A stretch of DNA of 64,000 bases, from assembly GCA_948934525.1 (NCBI GenBank), contig CAQZSK010000001.1:310001-374000 (forward strand). Direction: 5' to 3'. The notes under the pieces were generated by a model. That model was not told where the DNA came from. It saw nothing but the letters and a program-made list of their open reading frames with translations, and made no database searches. Shown piece by piece: positions 1-10,413 of this stretch. Numbering within the stretch: position 1 is the first letter of the stretch; each line of letters starts with the position of its first letter. A program made the position numbers and the translations under genes. Source of the DNA: an uncultured Clostridia bacterium (lineage in GTDB: Bacteria > Bacillota > Clostridia > TANB77 > CAG-508).

Positions 1-3000
1 GAAGGTAATCTTTGCCCTATTGGAATACCAGGAGAATTGTGTATTGCTGGTGCTGGTGTTGGAAATGGATATTTAAATAACGAATCAGAAACAAATAAGC
101 TTTTTGTCACTAATCCTTTTAGTTTAACCAATGTTGTATTGTATAAAACTGGAGATTTGGCTAAATGGAATTTAGACGGAACTATAACTTTTATAGGACG
201 TATAGATAATCAGGTTAAAATATCTGGCTATAGAATAGAATTAAACGAAATTAATAATTGTATTAATCAGTATGAATCTGTTAGCTCTGTGTTTACAACA
301 TTATTGAAAAATAGTCATCTTGTATCTTATTTTATTGCAAAAAGTACAGTTGATACCAAGGAATTATCTGATTATTTGCGCTCTAAGTTACCTTTTTATA
401 TGGTACCAAAGTTTTTAATGCAATTAGAAAGCTTTCCATTAACACCAAATGGTAAAATAGATGCTAAAAAATTGCCTCTTCCAATGGTAGATACCAATAT
501 GACTTATGTTGCACCTGAAAATGAATTGGAGGAGAAAATAGCACAAATTTTGGAAGCTTTGTTAGGAACTGATAAATTAAGTACTGTAGATAGTTTATTT
601 GATTTTGGAATGGATTCTTTAATAGCCATTAGATTTTCTGTAAAAATTTTAGAAGATCTAAACATTTCTGTTGGTGTTAATGATATTTTTGCCCATCCAA
701 CTATTAAAGAATTGTCAGACTACATTGCCACATTATCAGAAGAAAATACATCTTCTATTATTCAGAAAGCTGAAAAAAGAGAATATTATCCTGTATCCAG
801 TGCTCAAAAAAGAATATATTATGCATCTAGTGTTGATAGTAACTCTATCTTATATAACATTTCGGGTGGTATTATTGTAGATAAACCTTTAGACATTTCA
901 TTATTAAAGCAATGTTTCCAAACCTTAATTGACAGAAATGAAGTATTACGTACTCGTTTTGATATGGTAAATGGAGAACTTGTTCAAATTATAGAAGATA
1001 AAATTGATTTTACTCTATCTGTAGACACTTTAGAAACAGAAGATTTAAGTCAAGTCTATCATGATTTTGTAAAACCTTTTGACTTAGCAAAAGCTCCTTT
1101 ATTTAGAGCTAAAGCTGTTACTTTAAAAGATCATCAGATGTTATTATTACTAGATATGCACCATATTATTAGTGATGGTACTTCTTTGAGTATTTTATTA
1201 CAAGAACTTTGTGATTTATATAAGGGTAAAATTCTTCCTGAAAAGCAAGTGGATTACAAAGACTTTGCTTTATGGGAGAAAAAACAATTTGAAAAAGAGG
1301 AATTTAAAATTTCAAAGGATTTCTGGATAAATCAATATCCAGATGAAATCCCTTTATTAAATATGCCTACTACTTATCCTAGGCCTTCTACCCAAAGCTT
1401 TGAAGGTTCTAATTATCATACCAACTTGCCAAAAGAAACCTTTGATAAAGTAAATACTATAGCTAAAACTTTAGGTATTACCCCATATATGTTATTACTT
1501 TCTAGCTACTATATTTTACTTGCTAAATATACTTCTCAAAATGATATTGTGATTGGTACTCCTATCGTAGGGAGGGAGCTTCCAGAGTTATCCAATATGC
1601 TTGGTATGTTTGTTAACACCTTGGCTCTAAGGAGAACTATTCATGAAACAGAAAGTTTTAAAGACTTTGCAAGCTCATTGAAGGAATATTGTTTAACTGC
1701 ATTTGAACATCAAACTTATCCTTTTGATCAATTAGATATCAGAAAAGATACTAGTAGAAACTCTTTGCTAGATATTATGTTTGTTTACCAAAATAATGGT
1801 TATCCAACAATTGAATTTGAAGATGTTAATGCTACATACTTTATTCCTGACAGTCATATATCTAAGTTTGACTTAACTTTAGAAGTTGTTCCTACCAATA
1901 ATGAATTTGCATTACGTTTTGAATATTGCACTAAATTATTTGATGAAGCTTTTATTAAAAAGCTATCTTGTCATTATATGAATATCTTAAATGCTATTTT
2001 AGAAAACGTTGATACAAAAATAGCTGATATTGATATGCTTTCAGAAGAAGAAAAGCACCAAATTTTGTATGAGTTCAATAATAGAACACTAGATTATCCT
2101 TGTGACAAGACATTGATAGACTTATTTAAGGAACAGGTAATCCAAAGGCCTAATTGTGTTGCTGTTTCTAACACTATTGAACAAATTACTTATTATGAAT
2201 TAGATAAAAAATCTAATTATTTAGCAAGCCAATTATATGCACAAGGTGTTAGAAGCGGTGATGTAGTAGGTGTTTGCTTAAATAGAAGTATTGAATTATT
2301 AGTAAGTATTTGGGCTATTATAAAGTTGGGAGCTGCTTATATGCCTATGTATATAGGATATCCAACTGATAGGTTACAATATATGCTATCCAATAGTAAG
2401 GCTAAAATGTTAATTACTAATTCGCATTTGTGTACTTTACTAAAAAGTACTCCTCAAATTATCATAAATCATTTTACTGATATTGATGATTTAGATAAAT
2501 TTAGTGTTGACTATCCTATTCTACCTAATTTTGATGCTTATGTAATTTACACCTCTGGTTCAACAGGAAAGCCAAAAGGAGTAAGGGTTTCTCATCAAAA
2601 TTTAATTAATCATACTTATAACTTTAGAGCTTTTTATAAAAAAGTGGATGAAACTGATACCTTCCTTGCTTCAGCTAATATTTCTTTTGATGCAAGTATT
2701 TGGGAACTTTTCTTTCCTTTGTTAAACGGTTCTAAACTAGTTCTTAATAAGGAAGAATTACTAAATAATATTATAGATTATTGTGATACTATTTTATCTG
2801 AAAAAGTTACTGCATTGTTTATGCCTCCTAATATATTAAACGAAATTGCTGAGGTATTAAAAAATAGTTCTGATATTAAAATTAGTAAACTCCTCGTTGG
2901 TGTAGAATCTATAAAGAAAGAAACTTTAAATAAATTTTTAGATTTAAATGAAGATATGATTATTGCCAATGGTTATGGTCCTACAGAGGCTACAATTTGT

Positions 3001-5079
3001 ACAACTGTATTAATTTATGAAAAAGATCTATCTGAAGTAAATTCTTTTGTATCTATTGGTCATCCAATATGCAATACTGAAATTTACATATTAAATAAAT
3101 CATTACAACACCAACCAATTGGTATTCCTGGTGAAATTTATATTGGTGGTGATGGAGTTGGTAATGGTTATTTGAATAATCCTGAAGCTAATGAGCGCAG
3201 TTTTGTTCAGATGAATGGTAAAACTCTATATAAAAGTGGAGATTTAGCTAAATGGGCCAATGATGGAACTATTGAATTTATTGGTAGAATTGATAATCAA
3301 ATTAAATTGAATGGTTATCGTATAGAGCTTAATGAGATTACTTCTGTTATGATGACTTATCCTAATATTAATAAATGTCATACTATGATTGTAAAAAATA
3401 GAAATGTTTCTCATTTAGTAGCCTATTTTACCTCTGATAGCAATATTTCTATTAAGGATCTAAGATCTTACTTGCAATCAAAACTTACTTTTTATATGGT
3501 ACCTAAATTTTTAATACAAATTGATGCTTTCCCAATCACAGAAAACGGAAAAATCAATTATAGGGCATTGCCTGAACCTAACTACGAAAGTGAAGTCCCT
3601 TTTGTAGCACCTCGTAATGACTTTGAAAAGAAAATATCAAAAATTTTATGTAATTTATTAAATTTAGACCAAGTAAGTATTGATGAAAACTTTTTTGATA
3701 TTGGGTGTGACTCTATTATTGCTATTAAGTTCCAACTTGAAGCTTTAAAAGAAAATATATCTATTAGTTATGGAGATATTTTTCAATATCCAACTATTAG
3801 AATGCTTTCGGAAGATAAAAATAATTCAAAAGATTCTACTTCTTTTGAAATTGATGCTAATTATGATTATACTTCTATTCATAATCTATTAAGTAAAAAC
3901 AAAACTTATCTTCCAGCTAATTATGAAAAGGTTTCAAAAAATACAACTTTACTTTTAGGAAGTACAGGTTTCTTAGGTGCACATATTTTAGACAGCTATT
4001 TTTCTCATAATCCTGATAATACTCTTTATTGTATTGTAAGGAGGAAAAGTTTAGTTGATCCTAGCGATCGATTGAAAAAGACTTTAAACTATTATTTTGG
4101 AACAAAATATGATGACTATTTTGTCCAAAATAAAATAATAGTCATTGAAGGAGATATTTGTCAAAAATATTTCGGTCTTTCTATTGAACAATTGAACAAT
4201 TTAATGGATAATATAGATATTGTTATTAATAGTGCAGCCTTAGTTAAACATTATGGTGATTATGAAACATTTTCTAAAATTAATATTGATGGAACAAAAT
4301 CTATTGTTGCTGTTTGTAAAGAATTTCATAAAAAGCTTTATCATGTTTCTACACTTAGTGTTTCTGGTTTGGAAACACCTAACTCTGATGAAACAAAAAA
4401 AGCTATGTTTGATGAGTGCTCTTTCTATATTAATCAACAATTCAATAATGTATATATCTATACTAAGTTTGAAGCAGAAAAGAGTATTTTAGAAGAAATT
4501 GAAAATGGATTAAATGCTACTATTTTAAGAGTTGGTAATTTGTCTAATAGATTTTCTGATGGACTTTTCCAAATGAACGTATCTGAAAATGCTTTTGTAA
4601 ATAGGCTTAAATCTCTTCTTAATTTACAAGCTATTCCAAGTTCTTTTATGGAGCATCACGTTGAATTTACACCAGTAGATTTATGTGCTAATGCCATTAT
4701 GAAAATAGCAAATACAAATCATCCATTTTCTGTGTTACACCTTTATAACACAGAGTTGGTAGGGTGTAAAGAATTATTAGAATATATTAATCATTTTGGT
4801 TATCCTTTGCAAGCAGTATCTGATAATGACTTTAAAACTCGTGTTACCAATTATTTAAATACAGATGCTTTAAAAAACAGTATTACAGGTATTGTAACTG
4901 ATTTAAACCCAGATAAAACTTTAAATTATATTTCTACAGTAGAACTTAGTGCTAATACTTCAAATTTATTTTTAAACAGTATAGGTTTTCATTGGCCTAT
5001 TTTGGATGAAATATATTTTAAAAAATACCTTGAATTTTTTAAAAAAATAGATTATTTTACACAAAATAAGGAGGATTAA
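1..5079 (+). CDS. Nonribosomal peptide synthetase, 3' part (A-PCP-C-A-PCP-reductase), 5' end outside window
   Basis: The frame is open from base 1, so this is the C-terminal ~1692 residues of a longer NRPS. Domains by window codon: end of an adenylation domain with A7/A8 (YKTGDLAKW, GRIDNQVKISGYRIELNEI) at 1-165; carrier domain with the phosphopantetheine Ser in FGMDSL (~206); condensation domain with HHIISDG (~388); full adenylation domain with TSGSTGKPKG (~850) and NGYGPTEAT (~990); second carrier (GCDSII, ~1238); terminal NAD(P)H thioester reductase with LGSTGFLG (~1320) and a YxxxK pair (~1486). Such reductases release a peptide aldehyde or alcohol; gut clostridial dimodular NRPS of this type are known to yield dipeptide aldehydes/pyrazinones. 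Pocket residues of the complete A domain, aligned by eye to GrsA, read D-A-W-F-L-G-G-I, which is Leu-like (tentative). The stop lies two bases before the histidine kinase start. Confidence 0.93.
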   Translation, partial: EGNLCPIGIPGELCIAGAGVGNGYLNNESETNKLFVTNPFSLTNVVLYKTGDLAKWNLDGTITFIGRIDNQVKISGYRIELNEINNCINQYESVSSVFTTLLKNSHLVSYFIAKSTVDTKELSDYLRSKLPFYMVPKFLMQLESFPLTPNGKIDAKKLPLPMVDTNMTYVAPENELEEKIAQILEALLGTDKLSTVDSLFDFGMDSLIAIRFSVKILEDLNISVGVNDIFAHPTIKELSDYIATLSEENTSSIIQKAEKREYYPVSSAQKRIYYASSVDSNSILYNISGGIIVDKPLDISLLKQCFQTLIDRNEVLRTRFDMVNGELVQIIEDKIDFTLSVDTLETEDLSQVYHDFVKPFDLAKAPLFRAKAVTLKDHQMLLLLDMHHIISDGTSLSILLQELCDLYKGKILPEKQVDYKDFALWEKKQFEKEEFKISKDFWINQYPDEIPLLNMPTTYPRPSTQSFEGSNYHTNLPKETFDKVNTIAKTLGITPYMLLLSSYYILLAKYTSQNDIVIGTPIVGRELPELSNMLGMFVNTLALRRTIHETESFKDFASSLKEYCLTAFEHQTYPFDQLDIRKDTSRNSLLDIMFVYQNNGYPTIEFEDVNATYFIPDSHISKFDLTLEVVPTNNEFALRFEYCTKLFDEAFIKKLSCHYMNILNAILENVDTKIADIDMLSEEEKHQILYEFNNRTLDYPCDKTLIDLFKEQVIQRPNCVAVSNTIEQITYYELDKKSNYLASQLYAQGVRSGDVVGVCLNRSIELLVSIWAIIKLGAAYMPMYIGYPTDRLQYMLSNSKAKMLITNSHLCTLLKSTPQIIINHFTDIDDLDKFSVDYPILPNFDAYVIYTSGSTGKPKGVRVSHQNLINHTYNFRAFYKKVDETDTFLASANISFDASIWELFFPLLNGSKLVLNKEELLNNIIDYCDTILSEKVTALFMPPNILNEIAEVLKNSSDIKISKLLVGVESIKKETLNKFLDLNEDMIIANGYGPTEATICTTVLIYEKDLSEVNSFVSIGHPICNTEIYILNKSLQHQPIGIPGEIYIGGDGVGNGYLNNPEANERSFVQMNGKTLYKSGDLAKWANDGTIEFIGRIDNQIKLNGYRIELNEITSVMMTYPNINKCHTMIVKNRNVSHLVAYFTSDSNISIKDLRSYLQSKLTFYMVPKFLIQIDAFPITENGKINYRALPEPNYESEVPFVAPRNDFEKKISKILCNLLNLDQVSIDENFFDIGCDSIIAIKFQLEALKENISISYGDIFQYPTIRMLSEDKNNSKDSTSFEIDANYDYTSIHNLLSKNKTYLPANYEKVSKNTTLLLGSTGFLGAHILDSYFSHNPDNTLYCIVRRKSLVDPSDRLKKTLNYYFGTKYDDYFVQNKIIVIEGDICQKYFGLSIEQLNNLMDNIDIVINSAALVKHYGDYETFSKINIDGTKSIVAVCKEFHKKLYHVSTLSVSGLETPNSDETKKAMFDECSFYINQQFNNVYIYTKFEAEKSILEEIENGLNATILRVGNLSNRFSDGLFQMNVSENAFVNRLKSLLNLQAIPSSFMEHHVEFTPVDLCANAIMKIANTNHPFSVLHLYNTELVGCKELLEYINHFGYPLQAVSDNDFKTRVTNYLNTDALKNSITGIVTDLNPDKTLNYISTVELSANTSNLFLNSIGFHWPILDEIYFKKYLEFFKKIDYFTQNKED

Positions 5080-5081
5080 TT

Positions 5082-6893
5082 ATGACAACAGATCTTATTA
5101 CCTTTACATTATTAGTTTTAAGTTTACTATTTATGCTTGTTTTGCTTTTTATCATTATCAAAAAAATCAAACATAGTCAATTAAAAACTTGTTTTATTTG
5201 TTTATTATCTTGTATGATAATTTGCTTAATTGGTCTTGTATTACAGTGTCTATTTGGCTATAAATTGGATGTTCCTCTAATTTATTATGATTATCTTGTA
5301 TACATAGGAATTGTCTTCTTACCTGTTGCCCTATTTTTTACAGGACTAATATTTGCTAATACTAAAATTGAATTTAAAAAAACTTATTGGCTTTTATTTG
5401 TCATTCCTATATTTTCTTTGATTATGTTATGGACAAATGATTTTCACCATTTATTTTATGTAAATTATTCACTAAATTTAAGTGAAAATATTATGGGACC
5501 TTGCTATTATATCTACTTTATCTATAACATTATATTAATGGCTACTGGTCTAATCTCTTTATTGAGATATTCTATTAAAAATTCTGGCTTTTTTTCAAAG
5601 CAAGCAATCTTATTTACCATTGCTGCTTTGATCCCTATTATTACTAATATTTTAGGCTCTACAGGAGTTATTGCAATATCACTATATATATCGCCACTTT
5701 CTTTTGCTGCTACTGTTTTGTTCCTTGCTTTTGCTATTTTTAAATTTGACTTTTTAAAAGTTGCTCCAATTGCTATGCAAAGAATCGTAGATAGAATGTC
5801 TGATAGTTTTTTAGTAATTAGTGAAGATGGTACTATTACAGATTTTAACGAAACCTTTTTAAAAACTTTTCATTTACTTCCTGATGAAGTTAGAAATGTA
5901 AAATTTGTTGATTTTATGAGTGTACAAAATCTGGAAGGTTTAAATAATGCTCTAGTAAAAACGATTTTAGAGAAAACAAAAACTACAGAAGAAACTATTT
6001 TAGTAAAACGTGAAATGAATATAACAAATCATTATTTCAATATTGAAGCAAGTGGAATTTTTTCTAAAGGCTCCTTTTTAGGAACTTTAATATTATTAAA
6101 AGATGTAACCCAGCATATGCATGATATGCAGACTATTCAAGATAATCAAAATATGCTTATGGAGAGAGAGCGTTTAGCTTCTTTAGGACAGTTAATTGGC
6201 GGTATCGCACATAACTTAAAAACGCCTATTATGTCTATTGCTGGTGCTGCCGAAGGTTTAACTGATTTAGCAACAGAGTATGAAGCATCAGTTGGTGACC
6301 CTGAAGTAACAGTTCAAGACCACCATGAAATTGCACATGATATGAAAGATTGGATTGAAAAAATTAGGTTTTATACAGAATATATGTCAGATATTATCAC
6401 AGCAGTTAAAGGACAAGCTGTTACTATGTCAGAAGAACAAGCTGTTACCTTCACTTTAGATGAACTAGTAAAACGTGTTAATATTTTAATGAGGCACGAA
6501 CTAAAAAATGCTTTAGTAGATTTAAATATTCAAATGAAAGCAGAGCCTGATACCGTTTTAAAAGGTAATATCAACAGTTTAGTGCAGGTTATCAATAACA
6601 TGATTTCAAATGCTATTCAGGCTTATGAAGGAGAAACGGGAAAACAGATTAATCTTATTTTAGAACCTTTTGGAAAAAATTTAGTAATATCTGTACAAGA
6701 TTTTGCAAATGGACTTCCTGATAGTGTTGCTTCAAAACTATTTAAAGAAATGATTACAACAAAAGGAAAGAATGGTACAGGACTTGGTTTATTTATGTCT
6801 TATTCTACCATACGAGCTCATTTTAATGGTAATATTTCTTTTGAAACCAAAAAAGGAGATGGTACTATATTCCACATTACCTTGCCAATATAA
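5082..6893 (+). CDS. Membrane histidine kinase (7TM sensor, PAS, HisKA, HATPase)
   Basis: 603 residues. Seven or so hydrophobic helices fill residues 1-220, resembling the 7TM sensor type of histidine kinase N-termini. A PAS domain follows at ~230-340 (DSFLVISEDGTITDFNETF), then a HisKA helix with the phospho-acceptor His in AHNLKTPI (~377) and an HATPase domain with N box (NNMISNAIQAY), G1 (DFANGLP) and G2 (GTGLGLFMSYS). The start has a GGAGG site and lies two bases after the NRPS stop, so the two are co-transcribed and probably coupled. A strong terminator follows, separating it from the receiver/HD-GYP gene, which is still the likeliest partner. The ligand is unknown; sensing the NRPS product or a membrane signal is inference. 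Confidence 0.9.
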   Translation: MTTDLITFTLLVLSLLFMLVLLFIIIKKIKHSQLKTCFICLLSCMIICLIGLVLQCLFGYKLDVPLIYYDYLVYIGIVFLPVALFFTGLIFANTKIEFKKTYWLLFVIPIFSLIMLWTNDFHHLFYVNYSLNLSENIMGPCYYIYFIYNIILMATGLISLLRYSIKNSGFFSKQAILFTIAALIPIITNILGSTGVIAISLYISPLSFAATVLFLAFAIFKFDFLKVAPIAMQRIVDRMSDSFLVISEDGTITDFNETFLKTFHLLPDEVRNVKFVDFMSVQNLEGLNNALVKTILEKTKTTEETILVKREMNITNHYFNIEASGIFSKGSFLGTLILLKDVTQHMHDMQTIQDNQNMLMERERLASLGQLIGGIAHNLKTPIMSIAGAAEGLTDLATEYEASVGDPEVTVQDHHEIAHDMKDWIEKIRFYTEYMSDIITAVKGQAVTMSEEQAVTFTLDELVKRVNILMRHELKNALVDLNIQMKAEPDTVLKGNINSLVQVINNMISNAIQAYEGETGKQINLILEPFGKNLVISVQDFANGLPDSVASKLFKEMITTKGKNGTGLGLFMSYSTIRAHFNGNISFETKKGDGTIFHITLPI

Positions 6894-6903
6894 ATTAACT
6901 TAT

Positions 6904-6950
6904 ATATATCTATAACCCAGTCTACTACTTCGTTATAGATATATTTTTTT
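6904..6950 (+). terminator. Rho-independent terminator after histidine kinase
   Basis: A perfect 13-bp inverted repeat (6904-6916 with 6932-6944, arm ATATATCTATAAC) with a 15-nt loop is followed by six further T residues. It starts ten bases after the kinase stop codon. Confidence 0.85.
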
Positions 6951-6980
6951 GAAAAAAATACTATACATTCTGACAAATTA

Positions 6981-6989
6981 TGATATAAT
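6981..6989 (+). promoter_or_regulatory. Extended -10 promoter of the receiver/HD-GYP gene
   Basis: TGATATAAT matches the extended -10 consensus (TGnTATAAT). The hexamer 17 bases upstream (CTATAC) is a poor -35, as is usual for extended -10 promoters. It lies between the kinase terminator and the 7019 start. Confidence 0.55.
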
Positions 6990-7018
6990 GTGCGTAAGTG
7001 AATATATGAGGTGATAGT

Positions 7019-8074
7019 ATGAGAAAAAATATGCAAGAAGCAGCTAAAACAGGATATAGAATTATTGCAGTAGACGATGAAGAAGGAATTGTAGATTCTT
7101 TATCTATATTCTTAAAACGTTCTGGCTATGATTTTACAGGTGTTACTGATCCTATGGAAGCTATTGAACTTATTAAAACAGAACATTTCGATTTAATGGT
7201 TTTAGACTTTATTATGACACCATTTCATGGTGATAAAGTAGTAGAAGAAATTCGTAAATTTAATAAAGAATTATATATTTTGCTATTAACTGGTCATAAG
7301 GATTTAGCTCCACCACTTGAAACAATTCGTAAATTGGATATTCAAGGATATTGTGAAAAGAGTGATAAATTTGACCAATTATTACTTTTAATTGAATCTG
7401 GTATTAAATCAATTGCACAAATGAATGAAATAAAAAGAATCAACCATGAATTATCTCAAACCTATGATAAATTAGAAAAAGCTTATTTAGATAGTATCGA
7501 AACTTTACGTTATACAGTTGAAGCAAAAGATCCATATACAAGAGGACATTCTGACAGAGTATCTGCTTTTTCTGTATTAATTGGAAAACATTTAGGTTTA
7601 TCTGATGATGATTTAAAAATTTTACAAGTTGGTGGGCTATTCCATGATATTGGAAAAATAGGTATTCCAGATAGTATCTTATTAAAGGAAGCGAAGCTAA
7701 CAGATGATGAATATTCTGAAATTAAAAATCACCCTTCTATTGGTGCACATATTTTATGTAATGCTACCGTTTTCCAAGATATTGTTCCAATTGTAAAGCA
7801 CCATCATGAAAGATTTGATGGAAGGGGATATCCTAGCAAATTAAGTGGAGAAGATATTCCATATATGGCTAGAATTGCTGCAGTTGCTGATACTTTTGAT
7901 GCTATGACATCAAAAAGAACTTACCGTAATCCATTACCTCTTGAGGTAGTAAAAGCTGAAATTGAAGATTGTTCTGGCTCACAATTCGATCCAGAAATTG
8001 CAAAAGTGTTTATTGATATCTTAGATAATCATTATAACGAAATACAAGAAATACAAGAAAAATATAAAGCATAG
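7019..8074 (+). CDS. Response regulator with HD-GYP domain (putative c-di-GMP phosphodiesterase)
   Basis: 351 residues. The receiver domain (~15-135) has the acidic pair in AVDDEEG, the phospho-acceptor Asp in VLDFIM (~63) and the conserved Lys in CEKSDK. A short coiled linker (~140-165) leads to an HD-GYP domain with FHDIGKIG (~210) and HHERFDGRGYP (~262), which carries the metal ligands and GYP signature. HD-GYP proteins of this type hydrolyse cyclic di-GMP. The start is supported by GAGGTGA seven bases upstream. It is transcribed separately from, but directly after, the histidine kinase and is probably its output. Confidence 0.92.
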   Translation: MRKNMQEAAKTGYRIIAVDDEEGIVDSLSIFLKRSGYDFTGVTDPMEAIELIKTEHFDLMVLDFIMTPFHGDKVVEEIRKFNKELYILLLTGHKDLAPPLETIRKLDIQGYCEKSDKFDQLLLLIESGIKSIAQMNEIKRINHELSQTYDKLEKAYLDSIETLRYTVEAKDPYTRGHSDRVSAFSVLIGKHLGLSDDDLKILQVGGLFHDIGKIGIPDSILLKEAKLTDDEYSEIKNHPSIGAHILCNATVFQDIVPIVKHHHERFDGRGYPSKLSGEDIPYMARIAAVADTFDAMTSKRTYRNPLPLEVVKAEIEDCSGSQFDPEIAKVFIDILDNHYNEIQEIQEKYKA

Positions 8075-8090
8075 GGAATCCCCTATGCTT
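8067..8090. terminator. Bidirectional terminator overlapping both stop codons
   Basis: A perfect 10-bp stem (8067-8076 with 8081-8090, arm AAGCATAGGG) with a 4-nt loop. The plus-strand gene stop (8072-8074) and the tex stop (8083-8085) both fall inside the stem, so the hairpin serves both convergent genes. Confidence 0.75.
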
Positions 8091-10281
8091 CTTTCATTGA
8101 TAATTGTACTTTTTGTCTTTCTTCCTCTATTCCAATAACTTTTACCTTTACTATATCCCCTACTGATACTACGTCTGATGGATTTCTAACAAAGCTATCA
8201 CTTAATTGTGAAATATGTACTAAGCCATCATGTTTTACACCAATATCTACAAATGCTCCAAAATCAGTTACATTACGAACTGTTCCTGTTAATACCATTC
8301 CTTCTCTTAAATCTTCAAATTTTAAAACATCTGCTCTTAAAATCTGTTTTGGCATTTCATCTCTTGGATCTCTACCTGGTTTTGATAGTTCATCAATAAT
8401 ATCTTTTAAAGTCATTTCTCCAGCATTTAATTCTTTTGCTGTTGCTTCTATATCAATTCCTGCAAGTTTTCCTTTGATTTCTTTTAGCTTATCTTTGTTT
8501 AATAAATCTTCTTTTTGGTAACCAATATTACTTAATAATTGTTCTGCTATTTCATAGCTTTCAGGGTGAACCGCTGTAATTTCAATTGGATTTTTTCCAT
8601 CTGGAATTCTAATAAATCCTGCACATTGCTCGAATGCTACTTTTCCTAGTTTTGGTACTTTTAATAGTTCTTTTCTTTCTTTCAGTTTTCCATTTTCGTC
8701 ACGGTATTTCACAATATTATTGGCAATTGTTTTATTTATTCCTGCCACATAAGAAAGTAGAGATGGTGTTGCAGTATTAACATCTACTCCAACCTCATTA
8801 ACTGCGTCTTCTACTACGCCTGTTAAACTTTCTGTTAATTTGTTTTGGTCTACATCATGTTGATATTGCCCTACACCAATAGCTTTTGGGTCAATTTTTA
8901 CTAATTCTGCTAATGGATCTTGCAATCTTCTTGCAATAGAAATAGCACCTCTTAAAGATACATTAATATCTGGATATTCTTCTGTAGCAAGTTTTGATGC
9001 TGAATATACAGATGCTCCCGCTTCACTTACAATCGCATAATGTAAATCTTTATCAATTTCTTTTATCATTTCTGCAACAAAGTTCTCAGACTCACGTGAT
9101 GCTGTTCCATTTCCAATAGCAATTATGTCTATATCATGTTTATTTATTAAAGCTTTTAATTCCTTTTTAGCACCTTCTACATCATTTTGTGGTTCTGTTG
9201 GATATACCGTAGTAGTAGCTAGTAACTTTCCTGTTTCGTCAATAACAGCTATTTTACATCCTGTACGATATGCTGGGTCAAACCCCATAACAGTTAATCC
9301 TTTTAATGGTGCTGCTAATAATAATGGTTTTGCATTTTTACCAAATACTTTAATTGCTTGTGTTTCTGCTTTTTCTGTTAAGTCTGAACGGATTTCTCTA
9401 TCAATAGATGGTTCTATTAAACGCTTCCAACTGTCTTCTATTGTTTCTTCTAACATAGTAGTAAATTGCGTTTTTCCTTTGATAACATCTTGCTCAATAT
9501 AATGTAAAATGTTTTCTTCTGGTTTGTCTAACTTTACTTTTAAGAATTCTTCTTTTTCTCCACGATTAATGGCTAAAATACGATGACTTGGAATTCTATT
9601 TACTTTTTCATTAAATTCGTAATACATATTGTATGCTGTTTTTTCTTCTGGTTTTGTTGCTTTTGTAATAACAACACCATCACGATAGCAAATACGTTTA
9701 ATTTCCTTACGATAATTTGGATCATCTGCTATCATTTCTGCGATAATATCTTTTGCTCCTTGAATAGCATCTTCTGCGGATGCTACTACTTTATCTTTAT
9801 TCTGCTTATCTTCTTCTGATAAACTATCTATATTAACATATTCTTTTGCAATTTCTTCAATTGGTTTTGTTTCTGTTTGCTCATAAATAATATTTGCTAA
9901 AGGTTCTAATCCCTTTGCTTTTGCAACAGTTGCCCTTGTTTTCTTTTTCTGCTTATATGGTCTATAGATATCTTCTACTTCTGCTAAGGTTTTCGCCTTT
10001 TCTAAACTTTCTACAATTTCATCTGTTAGCTTTCCTTGATTTTCAATAGAAGTTTTAACTTCTTCTTTTCTTGCTTCTAAATTACGAAGATAGGTAAGTC
10101 TTTCCCCTAACTCTCTTAAAGTTTCATCAGAAAGTCCTCCTGTTACTTCTTTTCTGTAACGTGCAATAAATGGAATTGTGTTTCCATCATCAATTAATTC
10201 TATCGTTTTAGTTACTTGTGATAATTTGATATTTAATTCTTCGGCTATTCTTGTAGCTATTCTCTCTCCAGTTTCTTGCAT
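8083..10281 (-). CDS. tex: Tex-family RNA-binding transcription accessory protein
   Basis: 732 residues, the normal Tex length. It has the N-terminal Tex helical region, a YqgF/RNase H-like domain (MGFDPAYRTGCKIAVID, ~330), helix-hairpin-helix repeats (~500-560, LLSYVAGINKTIANNIVKYR) and a C-terminal S1 RNA-binding domain (GTVRNVTDFGAFVDIGV, ~655-725). Tex proteins bind nucleic acid and RNA polymerase and influence transcription and DNA-damage tolerance. A GGAAAGG stretch precedes the ATG. It is monocistronic and convergent with the HD-GYP gene. Confidence 0.95.
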   Translation of the reverse strand: MQETGERIATRIAEELNIKLSQVTKTIELIDDGNTIPFIARYRKEVTGGLSDETLRELGERLTYLRNLEARKEEVKTSIENQGKLTDEIVESLEKAKTLAEVEDIYRPYKQKKKTRATVAKAKGLEPLANIIYEQTETKPIEEIAKEYVNIDSLSEEDKQNKDKVVASAEDAIQGAKDIIAEMIADDPNYRKEIKRICYRDGVVITKATKPEEKTAYNMYYEFNEKVNRIPSHRILAINRGEKEEFLKVKLDKPEENILHYIEQDVIKGKTQFTTMLEETIEDSWKRLIEPSIDREIRSDLTEKAETQAIKVFGKNAKPLLLAAPLKGLTVMGFDPAYRTGCKIAVIDETGKLLATTTVYPTEPQNDVEGAKKELKALINKHDIDIIAIGNGTASRESENFVAEMIKEIDKDLHYAIVSEAGASVYSASKLATEEYPDINVSLRGAISIARRLQDPLAELVKIDPKAIGVGQYQHDVDQNKLTESLTGVVEDAVNEVGVDVNTATPSLLSYVAGINKTIANNIVKYRDENGKLKERKELLKVPKLGKVAFEQCAGFIRIPDGKNPIEITAVHPESYEIAEQLLSNIGYQKEDLLNKDKLKEIKGKLAGIDIEATAKELNAGEMTLKDIIDELSKPGRDPRDEMPKQILRADVLKFEDLREGMVLTGTVRNVTDFGAFVDIGVKHDGLVHISQLSDSFVRNPSDVVSVGDIVKVKVIGIEEERQKVQLSMKEA

Positions 10282-10365
10282 TTTTTACCTTTCCTTTCTT
10301 CTTATTGTACGATAATTACTATATAACAGGTTTTTTAGAAATGCAAGCGAACAGATGAAATTTTG

Positions 10366-10411
10366 AAATAAAAAATATACCGCTTTCGTTTTTACTACTT
10401 GTGATATATTT
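10366..10411 (-). terminator. Terminator-like hairpin after cassette A
   Basis: On the minus strand a 9-bp stem with one G-U pair (10403-10411 with 10373-10381) is followed by a T run. It is the diverged counterpart of the hairpin after cassette B. Confidence 0.55.
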
Positions 10412-10413
10412 TT

